Source of the DNA: DATFVJ01 sp963820395
GTDB lineage: Bacteria > Actinomycetota > Actinomycetes > Streptosporangiales > Streptosporangiaceae
DNA length: 64,000 nucleotides
Direction: 5' to 3'
Assembly (NCBI GenBank): GCA_963820395.1
Contig: CAWGAE010000020.1
Coordinates: forward strand, 186,001-250,000
In this document: positions 1 to 9,194 of the stretch, in pieces
Layout of the letters: the number at the start of each line of letters is the position of its first letter
Position numbering within the stretch: the first letter of the stretch is position 1
Translations under genes and position numbers: made by a program
The notes under the pieces: model-generated
Told to the model about the DNA's origin: nothing
The model's database searches: none
The model's input: only the letters and a program-made list of their open reading frames with translations

Positions 1-478
1 GCTGGCGGTGGCCGCGTTGCCGCGCAGCTGGGCGAGGAAGCCGTCGAGATCGTCGGCGAGTTTGAGGTAGGCGTCGCGGTCGGCGGCCTGGGCGTCAAGC
101 GCCTCGAGCTGGCCGCGCAGGCTGGCCTCGCGGGCGCGCAGGTGCGGCATCCGGTTGCGCAGCTCGTCGATGGTGATCAGCTGTTCCTGATAGGCCTCGA
201 TCATGGCGGTGACCGACGTGGTCGCTTGGCCAGTGCGAGTTCCAGCTGTTTGCGCTGGTTGGTGACGGGTCGAATGCGCGGACTTGGCTGAGCCGGCGTT
301 CGATCTCGGCGTGGACCAAAGCGGGATCGGCGAGCAGGCCGGTGATGTGATCCCACACGACGGTGCCGGGGTAGTCGGCCCGGACTGGCTTGTTGCGGCA
401 GACCCGCCCGCCCTCATACCGGTAGTCGTCACTGCCGGGGCACCGGGAGTAGTAGATCTTCCGCCGGGCGGTGCGGGG
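1..478 (-). pseudogene. Large serine recombinase, C-terminal remnant (runs off left edge)
   Basis: Read leftwards from about 478, the peptide has a recombinase zinc-ribbon: YYSRCPGSDDYRYEGGRVC, then NKPVR and WDHITGLLADPALV. This is the usual end of the ribbon and start of the coiled coil in large serine recombinases. Near 262-275 the frame breaks. The coiled-coil segment continues in another frame (EAYQEQLITIDELRNRMPHL) to the window edge. No N-terminal resolvase domain lies in the window on the right side, so this is a truncated and frameshifted remnant. Family assignment is from pattern recognition only. Confidence 0.65.
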
Positions 479-674
479 TGATAGAAAACCTTGTCAATGT
501 GGCAAAGCCAGTTGTGTGATGCGGTTTGGACGGGTGCGAGCGAGAAAACTGCCTGGCAGCTGGATGGCCGCCGAAGCTGGCGGAGGTCATCGCGCGCTCG
601 TCGCTCAGCCCCAAACGCGCGAGGGACGTGCCCACCGACGCACGCCGCCCGCTCACCGGGCCCGCGCAGGCCGT

Positions 675-1130
675 TCAGGTGGCGAGCTGACGTCGCACCT
701 CGGCCGCCACCCGGGCACCGTCCGCCCGTCCGGCGATCCGTGGGGTAATCACCTTCATGACCTGGCCGATTCCTCGTGGCCCGGCCGCTCCGGTTTCGCT
801 GATCGCCGCGGCAACGAGATCGGAAAGCTCTGCGTCGTTGAGCTGCGCGGGCAGGTAACCGGCGATCACTTCAGCCTCCGCGCGCTCAGCCGCGGCCTGC
901 TGTGGCCGGCTGCCGGTCTCGAATGCCTCCGCGGCCTCGCGGCGCTTCTTCGCCTCCCTGATAAGGACCTTGACGATCTCGGCGTCCGAGAGCTCGCGGG
1001 CGGCCGCGCCAGCCACCTCCTCGTTCGTGATCGCGGTCAGTGCCATCCTCAACGTCCGGGTCCGTACGACATCGCGCGCCTTCATTGAGGTGACCAGATC
1101 GGCGCGCAGCTTGTCCTTGAGTTCGGCCAT
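675..1130 (-). CDS. GatB/YqeY domain protein
   Basis: A protein of 151 aa, the usual length for stand-alone GatB/YqeY proteins. It starts MAELKDKLRADLVTSMKARD and carries the helical YqeY signature (LRMALTAITNEEVA, YLPAQLNDAEL, GQVMKVITPRIAGRADG). The YqeY domain is related to the tRNA-binding tail of GatB; its own role is unclear. I prefer the ATG at 1130 over the in-frame ATG at 1139 because AGGAT lies at a normal distance before it. In actinobacteria this gene often sits beside a metallophosphoesterase gene and tRNA-Pro, as here, with an IS630 element now between them. Confidence 0.9.
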   Translation of the reverse strand: MAELKDKLRADLVTSMKARDVVRTRTLRMALTAITNEEVAGAAARELSDAEIVKVLIREAKKRREAAEAFETGSRPQQAAAERAEAEVIAGYLPAQLNDAELSDLVAAAISETGAAGPRGIGQVMKVITPRIAGRADGARVAAEVRRQLAT

Positions 1131-1139
1131 GGTCACCAT

Positions 1140-1505
1140 CCTGCCGTGCCCGCCGCGACGGTTGCGCGATCAGGCCCGTGTGCGGATCTCGCCTGTCGAC
1201 TGCCGGGTAGTGACCACTTCGCCCAGGCGGATCTCGATCCCGCCCGAAACGCCAGATGGAACGCCAGATGGACAGTGCGGCGGCCCAGGTGACAACGAAG
1301 GCCCGCAATTATGAAGCAGCCGCGTTGATATCGAACTTGCACATGTTGTCCAAGCGGGCGCCGTGCAACTCGAATTGCCCGGCGCGCACGCCGGGAGCTC
1401 GATCGTGCCGATGACCGGGGCCGGACAAAAAGCCGGTAATGACGACGCTGTGGCCCTTGCGGACCGGGCGGGTGAAGCGCCAGGTCAGCCTGCGCGCGGT
1501 CATTA
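1140..1505. other. Intergenic, no gene recognised
   Basis: Upstream of the YqeY gene up to the left TA of the IS630 element. Open frames here are short and show no recognisable motif. The YqeY promoter should lie at the left of this stretch, but no clear -35/-10 pair was seen. Confidence 0.5.
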
Positions 1506-1558
1506 GTGCGGCCCCGCGTAAGCGTTTGAGGGGGTTCGCGCCCAGGGTTTCGTGTGGG

Positions 1559-2698
1559 TTATGCGGCCCTTCGGAGGGCACTCGCCTCGACGGGCCGGTG
1601 GGCCGCGGGATGGTCGTGCTGGGCGTGGCGGGCGAGATAGCGTGTGTGGTCGGCGCCGGCGTCATAGGTCCAGGTATAGGGGTGGGCGGTGCGGTTGTAG
1701 CGGACCGCGAAGCTGGTGATCTTGTCAGTGAGGTCGGCGCGCGAAGTGAACTCGCCCCGGCGCAGGAGGCGGCGGGTGAGGGCTGCGAACCACAGTTCGG
1801 CCATGTCCAGCCAGGAGGCGTGCCTGGGCGTGTAGGTGACCGTGATCCGGGGGTGCGCGGCGATCCAGGCACGGGTGGCGCGGGAGGTGTGAGACGACCC
1901 GTTGTCCATGATCAGGTGAATGTTCAGGCGCGGGTCGATGCACTGGTCCAGGCGGTGCAGGAAGCCGGTGAAGGTGGCCGGGTCGTTGCGGCCGATCGGC
2001 TCGACGACGACCTGCCCGGTGGCGGTCTGCAGCGCGGCGACGATGGACACGGTGCCGTTGCGGACGTATTCGAACTCCCGCCGGGCCAGCCGGCCCGGCC
2101 GGGCGGGCAGTTCGGCGTATCTGCGGTGCTTGGCCTGGATCCCGGTCTTTTCATCGATGCAGATCACCACGGTGTGTTCGGGCGGGTGCAGATATACCTC
2201 GCATACGGCGGCGGCCTGCGCCCAGAACTGCCCGTCATCGCGGCGGTTCAGCCAGCCCCGGACCCGGTGTGGCGCCAGTTCCAGGCCGGCCAGGATCCGC
2301 CCCACCTGGGAGGCTGAGATGCCCGTGCCGGCCAGGTGGGCGGCGATCATGCCGTGCGTCCAGACCGATTCGCCGGCTGGCGGGGTGGAGGTGGCCGTGG
2401 CCACGATCGCCAGCCGCACATCCGGCCCGTACACCTCGGGCCGGCCGCTGCGGGGCCGGTCGGACAGGCTCGGCACGCCCCCGCAGGCGAACCGGCGCCG
2501 CCAGGTCCGTACCATGTTCACCGAGCAGCCCAGCTCGGCGGCGATCCGGGCGTTCGCCTGGCCCTGGTGGGCCAGCAGCACGATCATGGCCCGACGCACC
2601 AGCACCTGCGGCGAGGATGGCCGGCGCGCGATCGCCTCCAGCTTCGCCTTGCGGCGCGACCCTAAAACCACGATGTCCTGGCTGGCGGCACGCGCCAC
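1559..2698 (-). CDS. IS630-family transposase
   Basis: A protein of 379 aa. The N-terminus has the helix-turn-helix typical of IS630 (RRAMIVLLAHQGQANARIA, GCSVNMVRTWRRRF, SDRPRSGRPEVYGPDVRLAI). The DDE catalytic domain follows with D in VICIDEKTGIQA, D in HLIMDNGSSHTS and E in SWLDMAELWF. The start is the GTG at 2698, which has GGAGGTGGG just before it. An in-frame extension to 2884 is possible but would run through the ribosome-binding site and part of the passenger gene. The catalytic residues are all present, so it may be active. Confidence 0.9.
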   Translation of the reverse strand: MARAASQDIVVLGSRRKAKLEAIARRPSSPQVLVRRAMIVLLAHQGQANARIAAELGCSVNMVRTWRRRFACGGVPSLSDRPRSGRPEVYGPDVRLAIVATATSTPPAGESVWTHGMIAAHLAGTGISASQVGRILAGLELAPHRVRGWLNRRDDGQFWAQAAAVCEVYLHPPEHTVVICIDEKTGIQAKHRRYAELPARPGRLARREFEYVRNGTVSIVAALQTATGQVVVEPIGRNDPATFTGFLHRLDQCIDPRLNIHLIMDNGSSHTSRATRAWIAAHPRITVTYTPRHASWLDMAELWFAALTRRLLRRGEFTSRADLTDKITSFAVRYNRTAHPYTWTYDAGADHTRYLARHAQHDHPAAHRPVEASALRRAA

Positions 2699-2789
2699 AA
2701 CCCACCTCCGGGCGATCAGTGATGATCGCCCGACAATGCCCGGGACAAGATCAGGACTGGCGGCGACATGCCCCGGCGACAATGACCGC

Positions 2790-3126
2790 ATGCCCGTGCC
2801 GTCCACGCGCCTGAAGGACCTGATCGAAGGAACCGCCGGCCACCACGCCTCCCAGCGCTGGCCGGCGCTCGAAGAGGTCACCATCAGCTGGCGCGGCTCC
2901 TACGGCTACCTCCGGCTACCTCAGCGACAACGACGACGACACGATCAAGCTCGGCCGTATCCCGTACCTCGGCGACCCTGACGAGTGGGCCTTCGCGATC
3001 TGGCAGGACTCAACCGGCACCTACGCCGATGCCGTCCTCCTGGACGGGCACGTCACCGGACATCCCACCCAGGCCCTCGACACCGCCTGCACCCTCCACC
3101 TCGCCGACACCGGCGACCATAGCTAA
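2790..3126 (+). pseudogene. IS630 passenger gene, hypothetical, one frameshift
   Basis: Begins ATG CCC GTG at 2790 (MPVPSTRLKDLIEGTAGHH, then PALEEVTISWRGSYGYL) and after a break near 2920 continues as GYLSDNDDDTIKLGRI, GDPDEWAFAIWQDSTG and ALDTACTLHLADTGDHS, ending at TAA 3124-3126. Loss of one base in the run coding GYLSGYL explains the shift. The two halves read as one protein of about 112 aa of unknown function. It is divergent from the transposase and inside the element's inverted repeats, so it moves with the IS. Confidence 0.6.
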
Positions 3127-3270
3127 CCCCTCAGGGACTTACGCGGGGCTGCATTAGTGGGCTGTCCCGTGGATCTTGGTTGCCGGGCAGCGGCTAAGGA
3201 TCTACGGATACCCCTGGCTGCCGAGATCGGTTATAGCGCCAGGCCGCGACCGCCGGCATGGCACCATGAG

Positions 3271-4215
3271 ATGGTGCGAGCACCGGCCCTCATCTCTCTC
3301 GGCGCCGCCGCTGTCGGCGTGACCGGTTTCGGCTACGCGTCGGTCATCGAGCGCAACATGTTCCGGCTGCGCCGCTGCGACGTACCCGTCCTCCGTGACG
3401 GCGCTCGTCCTGTCCGGGTGTTGCACATCTCCGACGCACACCTCACGCCCGGGCGGCGCAGACTCATGTCCTGGATCCGGAGGCTGGACACCCTTGCCCC
3501 CGATCTGGTGGTGAACACGGGAGACTCGATCGCGCACGCGGCAGCCGTTAAGTATTTTCTTGGAGCCCTCGGTCCGTTGCTCGAGCGGCCGGGCCTGTTC
3601 GTCTACGGCTCCAACGACCTGTACTCGCCTGTGCCGAAGAACCCGGCGCGCTACCTGTGGCGGACCAGCGCGACGGATCATGCCCGCATGATGCCTGACC
3701 TTCCGTGGGCTGCGCTTGGCGCCGGTATGGCTGCGGCGGGCTGGCTGGACCTCAACAACCGCCGCGGCCGCGTCAAGGCTGGAGAGCTCGACATCGAAGT
3801 CGCTGGCGTGCATGACGCGCACCTCCACAGGGACCAGTACGACCAGATCGCCGGACCGGCCGATCCGGCGGCGGATCTGCGGCTCGGCCTCATGCATTCG
3901 CCCGAACCCCGCGTGATGGACCGGTTCGTGGCGGACGGCTTCGATCTGTTGCTCGCCGGGCATACCCACGGCGGCCAGGTCTGCCTGCCGGCGCATGGCG
4001 CGCTCGTGACCAACTGCGGGATCGACACAGCACGGGTCAACGGCCTGAGCCGCCATCCGGCGGCCGACCAGCCAGTGCTTGATGGTAACCGAGCATGGCT
4101 ACACGTGTCCGCTGGTCTTGGGACCTCGCCGTGGGCTCCCGTCCGCTTCTGCTGCCCGCCCGGGGCGACACTGCTCACCCTGGTGCCCGCCACGAGCGAG
4201 CGCGGACGTGATTGA
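3271..4215 (+). CDS. Membrane-anchored metallophosphoesterase
   Basis: A protein of 314 aa with one N-terminal hydrophobic segment (ALISLGAAAVGVTGFGYA), then a calcineurin-like phosphoesterase domain. Metal ligands are visible: D55 and H57 (SDAHL), D85 (NTGDS), N115 in GSNDLY (the variant seen in this subfamily instead of GNHD), H209 (HSPEP), and H231/H233 (GHTHGGQV). I chose the ATG at 3271; the frame is open further upstream to 3157, but that part overlaps the IS end and has no motif. It resembles the YkuE/YaeI-like group; the substrate cannot be told from sequence. tRNA-Pro follows on the same strand. Confidence 0.9.
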   Translation: MVRAPALISLGAAAVGVTGFGYASVIERNMFRLRRCDVPVLRDGARPVRVLHISDAHLTPGRRRLMSWIRRLDTLAPDLVVNTGDSIAHAAAVKYFLGALGPLLERPGLFVYGSNDLYSPVPKNPARYLWRTSATDHARMMPDLPWAALGAGMAAAGWLDLNNRRGRVKAGELDIEVAGVHDAHLHRDQYDQIAGPADPAADLRLGLMHSPEPRVMDRFVADGFDLLLAGHTHGGQVCLPAHGALVTNCGIDTARVNGLSRHPAADQPVLDGNRAWLHVSAGLGTSPWAPVRFCCPPGATLLTLVPATSERGRD

Positions 4216-4394
4216 ACTGGCGGGCCAGCGCCTCGCACACGCCCGGACCGCGCCGACTGACGTGCGCGACGCCCTTGCCGGGTCCCCCGCGCAGCTGTTC
4301 CGCGTACCAAGGGCCGCAGCGAGCGTCCCTCGCGGTCCGCTAGACTCTCGGAAGTCCGGGATTGCTCCTGGATAGGGACTGCAGATGCGGTCAC

Positions 4395-4468
4395 CGGGGT
4401 GTGGCGCAGCTTGGCAGCGCGCTTCGTTCGGGACGAAGAGGCCGCCGGTTCAAATCCGGCCACCCCGA
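4395..4468 (+). tRNA. tRNA-Pro (anticodon CGG)
   Basis: A 74-nt cloverleaf: acceptor CGGGGTG pairs with CACCCCG, D-arm GCGC/GCGC, anticodon stem CTTCG/CGAAG around loop TTCGGGA (anticodon CGG), T-arm GCCGG-TTCAAAT-CCGGC and discriminator A. CCA is not encoded. The tRNA is intact although an integrase gene lies right behind it, so the island's att site reconstitutes the 3' half. Confidence 0.97.
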
Positions 4469-4469
4469 C
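4427..4469 (+). repeat. attL: 3' half of tRNA-Pro, repeated at 62686-62727
   Basis: From the anticodon loop (TTCGGGACGAAGAGG) through CACCCCGAC this 43-base stretch recurs at 62686-62727 with a single T missing in the T-loop. A tRNA 3' end next to a tyrosine integrase whose 3' end faces it is the standard attL layout of actinobacterial integrative elements. The direct-repeat pair is seen; recombination at it is inferred. Confidence 0.85.
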
Positions 4470-4492
4470 GCAGGTCAGAGGCTCGTTTCTCG

Positions 4493-5646
4493 TCATGAGA
4501 GGCGGGCCTCCTTGCGTCCGTGCGTCACGCGTGCGTCCGGACGGCGCGCCCACGACTCGACCACCTTGCCGTGCGCATCCGGCGCCAGGTGCGCGTACCG
4601 CTGCGTTGTGGCGTAGTCCTCGTGGCCGAGCAGCGCCTGGACGTCATACAGCGGCACCCCGTCCTGCACCAGCCACGACGCGGCCGTGTGCCGCATGATC
4701 CGCGGCGGGAACCGGCGGATCCCCGCAGCGGCCACCGCCGGGTACCACACCCGGTCGCGGAAATGCCCGTCGGTGACCGGGCCGCCTTCCGGCGCGGTGA
4801 ACACCAGGGAATCCCGTGGCCGGCCATCAGCCCGGACATGCCCTCCAGAATCCGGGCGGGGACCGGGGCGACGCGGTGCGACTTCTTCGACTTCGGCCAC
4901 TGCCGCACCCCGGTGCGGGTCATCACGTCAACGACCTGGATCTTCCCGCGCAGCCAGTCGACCCGGTGCCCGTGCAGGCCGAACATTTCGCCGGGACGCA
5001 GACCCACGTCGGTGCCGAGCTCGATCAGGACCCGCCACCTCGGGCCGCCGAGCAGCTCGGCCGCGTCGTAGAGCGCGGCGGCCTCGTCCGGCTCGAGGAA
5101 CTCGACCGGCCGCGGCTCGATCTTCGGCAGCTCCAGGCCGGCGAACGGGTTAGTCACCACGATCGGCGGATGTTCCTTCATCGCCGCCGCGTACAGCGAG
5201 CTCATGAGGTGGACGACGTCGTGGATCGTGGCCGCGGACAGCACCGGCACGTCAAGGTCGCCGCTGGCGACCCACCGCCCCTGATGGCGCGCCCGTCTCG
5301 TGCCGCGGAGCCGGTTCACCCACTCCGCCGCTTCCATCCGGGACACGGCCCCCATCGGCCAGCGCGCCCACTCCGGCTCACAATGCGTCGCCCACAGCGA
5401 CCTGTTCTTGGCCTTCGTCGGCGCCTCGACGCCGCGGGACGCCGCCCGCCGGGCATGCCACTCACGGACCCTGATCTCTCCCGCCCTCGGGTCACGCATG
5501 TCGCCGCGGGCGAACCGTGCCTCCTGCTCAGCGGCCCACACCTTGACCACACCTTTGAGCCGGTCGGTCTGCGTGTGCCGCCTGCCATCCGGGCCGCGGA
5601 CGGTGACCTGCCAGCTACCCGACGGCAGCCTCCGGTAATACGGCAT
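4493..5646 (-). pseudogene. int: Tyrosine site-specific integrase, one frameshift
   Basis: N-terminal part MPYYRRLPSGSWQVTVRGPD with an AP2-like/Arm domain and core-binding domain, then LIELGTDVGLRPGEMFGL with the first catalytic Arg. Near 4836-4850 (around GGGCTGATGGCC) the frame shifts. The catalytic C-terminus continues in the next frame: PRIMRHTAASWLVQDG, LLGHEDYATTQRYAHLAP (H-R box and Tyr), ending at 4493. Corrected, the protein would be about 383 aa with all catalytic residues. The start at 5646 overlaps the regulator's stop as TGATG. The gene ends 24 bp from the tRNA att core, as expected for an element integrated there. A sequencing indel is possible. Confidence 0.85.
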
Positions 5647-6419
5647 CAGCTGTCCCCCTCCGCGCCGCCCGCGGGCTGCTCCTCCGCGATCAGCAGCTCG
5701 CCGCTGTACCCGAGAGGATGTTCCAGCAGGTCACCGTCCTTCAGGCGTTCTGCGACGCTGCGAGACACCGGCGGCGGCTCGAAACCGAGGCTGATCAGCC
5801 AGTTGAGCAGGTTCGCGATCGCCTGCACAACCTGTCTGGGCGGGTCGCCCCCCTGCCTGGCAACCGCCTTGTCCGCGAGCACATGCTGCCTGTTGGCGCG
5901 TTCCACGTCGCCGACCGCGAGCGGATCCGCGGAGTGTTCCTCTTCGGCGAGCATCTGAAGCCAGAGCCACATGTTGCGTAGCAGGTCAACGGGCCTCGCG
6001 TCTTTCCGCCATTGGAACCAGCGTTTGCGGTCCTCTTCGGTGGCTGGGACCGCCTGCCCGGAGATGGCGCGGAACGCGTTGTCATCACCGGCGGCCCATG
6101 CGGCCGCGGTCATGAGGTCCATGCCGGCGTCCGGGGTGATCTGAAGCTTCTCGGTCCCGCCGCGCGGCAGGAGCAGCAGGATGGGCGGGACCTCGAGCGC
6201 GTAGGCCAGGATGAGCACCTCGTCCACGGTGACGTCCCGCCGCCGCTTGCCGTCCGGCCCGCGGCGGCCTGTCTCGATGTTCGCGATGACCGGTGCGGTG
6301 ATCTCGGGTGCGCCGATCTCCTTGCAGCGCGCCGCGAGTTGCTTAGCGGTCATGCCGCGTCGGTCACGGATCTGCTTGATGCGTTCGCCGATGAGATCGC
6401 TCGCCCGTCTGGATGTCAT
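5646..6419 (-). CDS. XRE-type helix-turn-helix regulator of the island
   Basis: A protein of 257 aa. Residues about 5-75 form a Cro/CI-like HTH (ASDLIGERIKQIRDRRGM, then TAKQLAARCKE, VIANIETGRRG, VTVDEVLILAYALEVPP). The long C-terminal part (MWLWLQMLAEEEHSADPL and following) is helical with no recognised domain. The start is the ATG at 6419. Its stop TGA overlaps the integrase ATG (TGATG), so the two are probably translated together and it likely controls integrase and, across the divergent promoter, the excisionase-like gene. The regulatory role is inferred from position. Confidence 0.85.
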   Translation of the reverse strand: MTSRRASDLIGERIKQIRDRRGMTAKQLAARCKEIGAPEITAPVIANIETGRRGPDGKRRRDVTVDEVLILAYALEVPPILLLLPRGGTEKLQITPDAGMDLMTAAAWAAGDDNAFRAISGQAVPATEEDRKRWFQWRKDARPVDLLRNMWLWLQMLAEEEHSADPLAVGDVERANRQHVLADKAVARQGGDPPRQVVQAIANLLNWLISLGFEPPPVSRSVAERLKDGDLLEHPLGYSGELLIAEEQPAGGAEGDS

Positions 6420-6542
6420 ATCGACACCGTATCGTACAGATTGACGTGACGGCGAGCAGTGGGGCACACTGCCATGCATCGGCCGTTGGTCGGTCAGAGA
6501 GTTCGCTTGCCGATCCGACAATCACCTGTGAGGCAGAGACCC
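6420..6542. promoter_or_regulatory. Divergent promoter region, regulator/int versus xis
   Basis: A 123-bp gap between the divergent regulator and excisionase genes. Leftwards, TACGAT sits 11 bases before the regulator ATG, compatible with a short leader; CGTATCGTACAGAT is a plausible part of an operator. No convincing -10 was found on the rightward side. Confidence 0.35.
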
Positions 6543-6806
6543 ATGGCGCAGAGGCAGCAGACGAGACCAGTACACCGCACCGAGCCACTGCAGCTGCTCA
6601 CGATCCCCGTCACCGGGAAACGGATCGGTGTCAGCATCAACACCGTTTACCGGCTTATCGCCACCGGTCAGCTCCGGGCAGTGGACGTCGCGCCGACCGG
6701 CTCGCGGAGACCGAAGACGCGCGTACGCAGCGACGACTTGGAGGCGTACATCGAGTCGATCACACACCAGCCGAAGACCGGCCCGGCTGGCCCGACGGCT
6801 GCGTAA
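6543..6806 (+). CDS. xis: Excisionase-like helix-turn-helix protein
   Basis: A protein of 87 aa with the MerR-like winged HTH used by excisionases: LLTIPVTGKRIGVSINTVYR, then LIATGQLRAVDVAPTGSRRPK, TRVRSDDLEAYIES. The tyrosine (or similar) near the HTH, the wing rich in Arg/Pro and the helix after it match excisionase/helix_turn_helix family proteins. The start at 6543 is the second of two candidate ATGs and the first that gives the family length. It lies opposite the integrase/regulator operon, the standard control module of an integrative element. The Xis role is inferred. Confidence 0.75.
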   Translation: MAQRQQTRPVHRTEPLQLLTIPVTGKRIGVSINTVYRLIATGQLRAVDVAPTGSRRPKTRVRSDDLEAYIESITHQPKTGPAGPTAA

Positions 6807-6842
6807 CCCCTCATGCTGCGCCGCGCGGACCATACGAAACGC

Positions 6843-6879
6843 GGAGCGGCCCGCAGGACACCAACCTGCGAGCCGCTCC
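6843..6879 (+). terminator. Hairpin after the excisionase-like gene
   Basis: GGAGCGGCCCGCAGG and CCTGCGAGCCGCTCC can form a 15-bp stem with one mismatch around a 7-base loop, 37 bases after the xis stop. There is no T-run, which is common for actinobacterial terminators. It may end xis transcription or attenuate the downstream genes. Confidence 0.5.
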
Positions 6880-6936
6880 AAAGCCGCGTAGCCGCCAAGC
6901 CACCGACACCACCAACGAACCCTCTGAAGGACGCTG

Positions 6937-7197
6937 ATGTCTCGTCTGAGCGTACATGGCGGGCCTGACAATGCCAGACGTTCCACCCGCGAGCCGCCTA
7001 CGGTCATCGCCCAGATCTTCGCGCCGTCCCACCACTACACATTGTGGTGGATTATCCATCTCTGCCCGGTTCGCGGATCCGGGCATTTCGGCCGCGCTGA
7101 GACCGAGCAGGAATGCTTCGGCGTACGCCGTTCCGGCTGCGGCAGAACGATCGTCATCATCCCCAGCCAAGCCGACGACGGCCAGGTCGCGTCATGA
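6937..7197 (+). CDS. Small island protein, unknown function
   Basis: A protein of 86 aa (MSRLSVHGGPDNARRSTREP start). The C-terminal half (HLCPVRGSGHFGRAETEQEC, then FGVRRSGCGRTIVII) has three cysteines and a histidine in an arrangement that could be a degenerate zinc ribbon. Its stop overlaps the next start as ATGA, which supports that it is a real, translationally coupled gene. I do not recognise the family. It lies between the excision and replication genes and could be a small replication or transfer accessory. Confidence 0.6.
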   Translation: MSRLSVHGGPDNARRSTREPPTVIAQIFAPSHHYTLWWIIHLCPVRGSGHFGRAETEQECFGVRRSGCGRTIVIIPSQADDGQVAS

Positions 7198-8935
7198 CCG
7201 CGCGCGAACTGCCACACGACATCGAGGCCGAGCAGCGCACTCTGGGCGCAATGCTGCTGTCCGGGGATGCCGTCTCGGATGTGGCCGCAGTGCTCCGCCC
7301 ACAGCATCATTTCCGGCCCGCGCACCAGATCATTCACGAGGCGATCCTTGACCTTCACGTGGCAGGACGCCCAGCGGACGCGGTCACCGTCGCCGATGAG
7401 CTACGCAGGCGGCAACAGCTGACCAAGGTCCAGGGCGCGCCCTACCTGCACACGCTCATTGCCTCGGTGCCGACTGCGGCGAACGCGGCCCACTACGCCA
7501 GGATCGTCAGGGAGTGCGCCGCCAGGTGCGATCTCATCGCCATCGGGGACCGGATCGGTCAGCACGCGGCGAACCCCGCGGCGAGCATCGCCGACGTTCG
7601 CGAACTGGCCATCCGCACGCTAAGCGAGGGCGAGGGCGAGGGCTACGAGCATGCCGAACGGGACAAGGCCGAGAAGCTTCGCGTCACGCCTGTTCTCCAC
7701 GATCGAGGTCAAGGCGACCGAATGGCTGTGGCATTACCGCGTCCCTATCGGGGCACTGACCCTGCTGCCCGGCAGGGAAGGCACAGGGAAGTCGACGGCG
7801 GGAGCGTGGCTAACGGCCGGGGTCACCCGCGGCACGCTCCCGGGCGTGTACGAGGGCATCCCCAAGGGGGTGTTCTACGCCGCCCGCGAAGACGACTGGG
7901 AACGCACCATCGCACCCCGCCTGATCGCAGCGGGCGCGGACACGGGGCTTGTGTTCCGCATCGATGTCGAGTGCAGCGGCGACACCATCGAACTAGTTCT
8001 TCCCCGGCATTGCGAGCTGCTGCGGGAGGCGATCCGCAAGCACGATGTCGCCCTGGTGTTCCTCGACCCGTTGATGAGCAGCATCAGCGGCGCGCTCGAC
8101 ACCCACAAGGACCGGGAGGCCCGTAGCGCCCTTGAGCCGTTGTCGGCTGTCGCTATGGACACCGATTCGTCGATCGTCGGCCTCGCGCACTTCAACAAGG
8201 CGATAACGACAGACGCGCTGAACCTCGTCATGGCCAGCAAGGCGTTCACGGCCGTACCGCGGGCGGTGATCGGCATGGCGCGGGACGACGACGCCGACGA
8301 GGACGGCGCCGTTGTCCTGTCACAGATCAAGTCGAACTTGGGGCCGCTCGACATTCCCTCGCTGAAGTTCACCTTCCAGCAGGTGACAGTGGAGACCGAG
8401 GACGGCCGCGGTGCGCACGTCGGGAAGCTGGTGGAAGGCCGGCGAGACGGAGCGGTCCGTGACCGACATCCTCGCGGGACGCGGCGACGAGATGGACCAG
8501 GAGAAGTGGAATGTCGCCGCGTGGTGGCTCTACGACTACCTCGTCCATAAGGATCGCGGCGGCGAGGCCGAGGCGCGCGAGGTACTGGCTGCCGCGAAAG
8601 GCGCCGGCCACTCCAAGGACTCCGTCAAGCGCGCGTCGCAGAAGCTCGCGGTCGTCAAGCGCAAGAGCGGCTTCCAGGGGCGCTGGCTTTGGACGTGGTC
8701 GCCTACGGAGAGTAAGCAGCCCGAGGGGCAGCGACCGCCCGCAACCGCGCAGATTGCAAAGGGAGCAAAGGGAGCCAATGAATATGAGACAGCAAATCCT
8801 TTACGCCCTTCGCGCCCTTTGGCGAAGGGACGCAAAGGCCAGTCACGAAACGTAGCAGCAAGCGAGGGGGAAGTTGTCCAGCTCCGGCAGCTAGACGGGC
8901 TCCACGACGACGGCAGCGAAGGCGAGCCTGCATGA
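7194..8935 (+). pseudogene. Replication helicase-like protein: DnaB N-terminal domain plus RecA-like ATPase, two frameshifts
   Basis: The first part (MTARELPHDIEAEQRTLGAM onward) is the DnaB N-terminal domain that binds primase, about 155 aa. Near 7675 the frame shifts into a RecA-fold ATPase: WLWHYRVPIGALTLLPGREG, Walker A GREGTGKST, VFLDPLMSSISGALDTHKD (Walker B), GLAHFNKA. Near 8435 (GTGGAAGG, one A too many) it shifts again to SVTDILAGRGDEMDQEKWN, ending in HSKDSVKRASQKLAVVKRK. The three parts read as one AAA/RepA-like helicase of about 575 aa, likely for replication of the excised element. It overlaps the 86-aa gene before it and the next gene by ATGA. Confidence 0.75.
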
Positions 8936-9166
8936 GCCGCGAGGACGCCGCTGCGAAAGCTCGCCGCTATCTCGGTGAAGGCAGGCTCACTGTCACCAAG
9001 GTGGCCGGTGACCTGGTGCGGGCGACATGCCGTGGCGACGGCGAGGGCTACCGCCTCGGCCACGAGATGGCCCGCAGCTGGTTCGGCGACTGCCCAGTCC
9101 GCACCCGACCGCTGCGCCCACCTGGCCGCACTCAGGTTGGTCACCGTCCGGAGGGCGGCCGCATGA
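8932..9166 (+). pseudogene. Small SWIM-type zinc-finger-like protein, one frameshift
   Basis: MSREDAAAKARRYLGEGRLT, then VTKVAGDLVRATCRGDGEGY, RLGHEMARSWFGDCP. A one-base shift near 9105 leads to DRCAHLAALRLVTVRRAAA. Joined, the C...C..CAHL pattern resembles the SWIM zinc finger of small actinobacterial element proteins, but the first cysteine of the C-x-C pair is Gly here. ATGA-coupled to the helicase-like gene, it completes the int-xis-rep-like block. Function unknown. Confidence 0.55.
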
Positions 9167-9194
9167 CACTCCCCGTGCCAACCCTGTGTCAACC

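Larger units (their letters stand above)
1506..3154. mobile_element. Complete IS630-family element with passenger gene
   Basis: Imperfect terminal inverted repeats (15 of 17 bases, consensus RTGCRGCCCCGCGTAAG) lie at 1506-1522 and 3138-3154. Each is flanked by TA (1504-1505 and 3155-3156), the target duplication expected for IS630/Tc1-like elements. Between them are the leftward transposase (1559-2698) and a divergent small gene (2790-3126), now frameshifted. The element separates the YqeY gene from the metallophosphoesterase gene. Confidence 0.8.
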
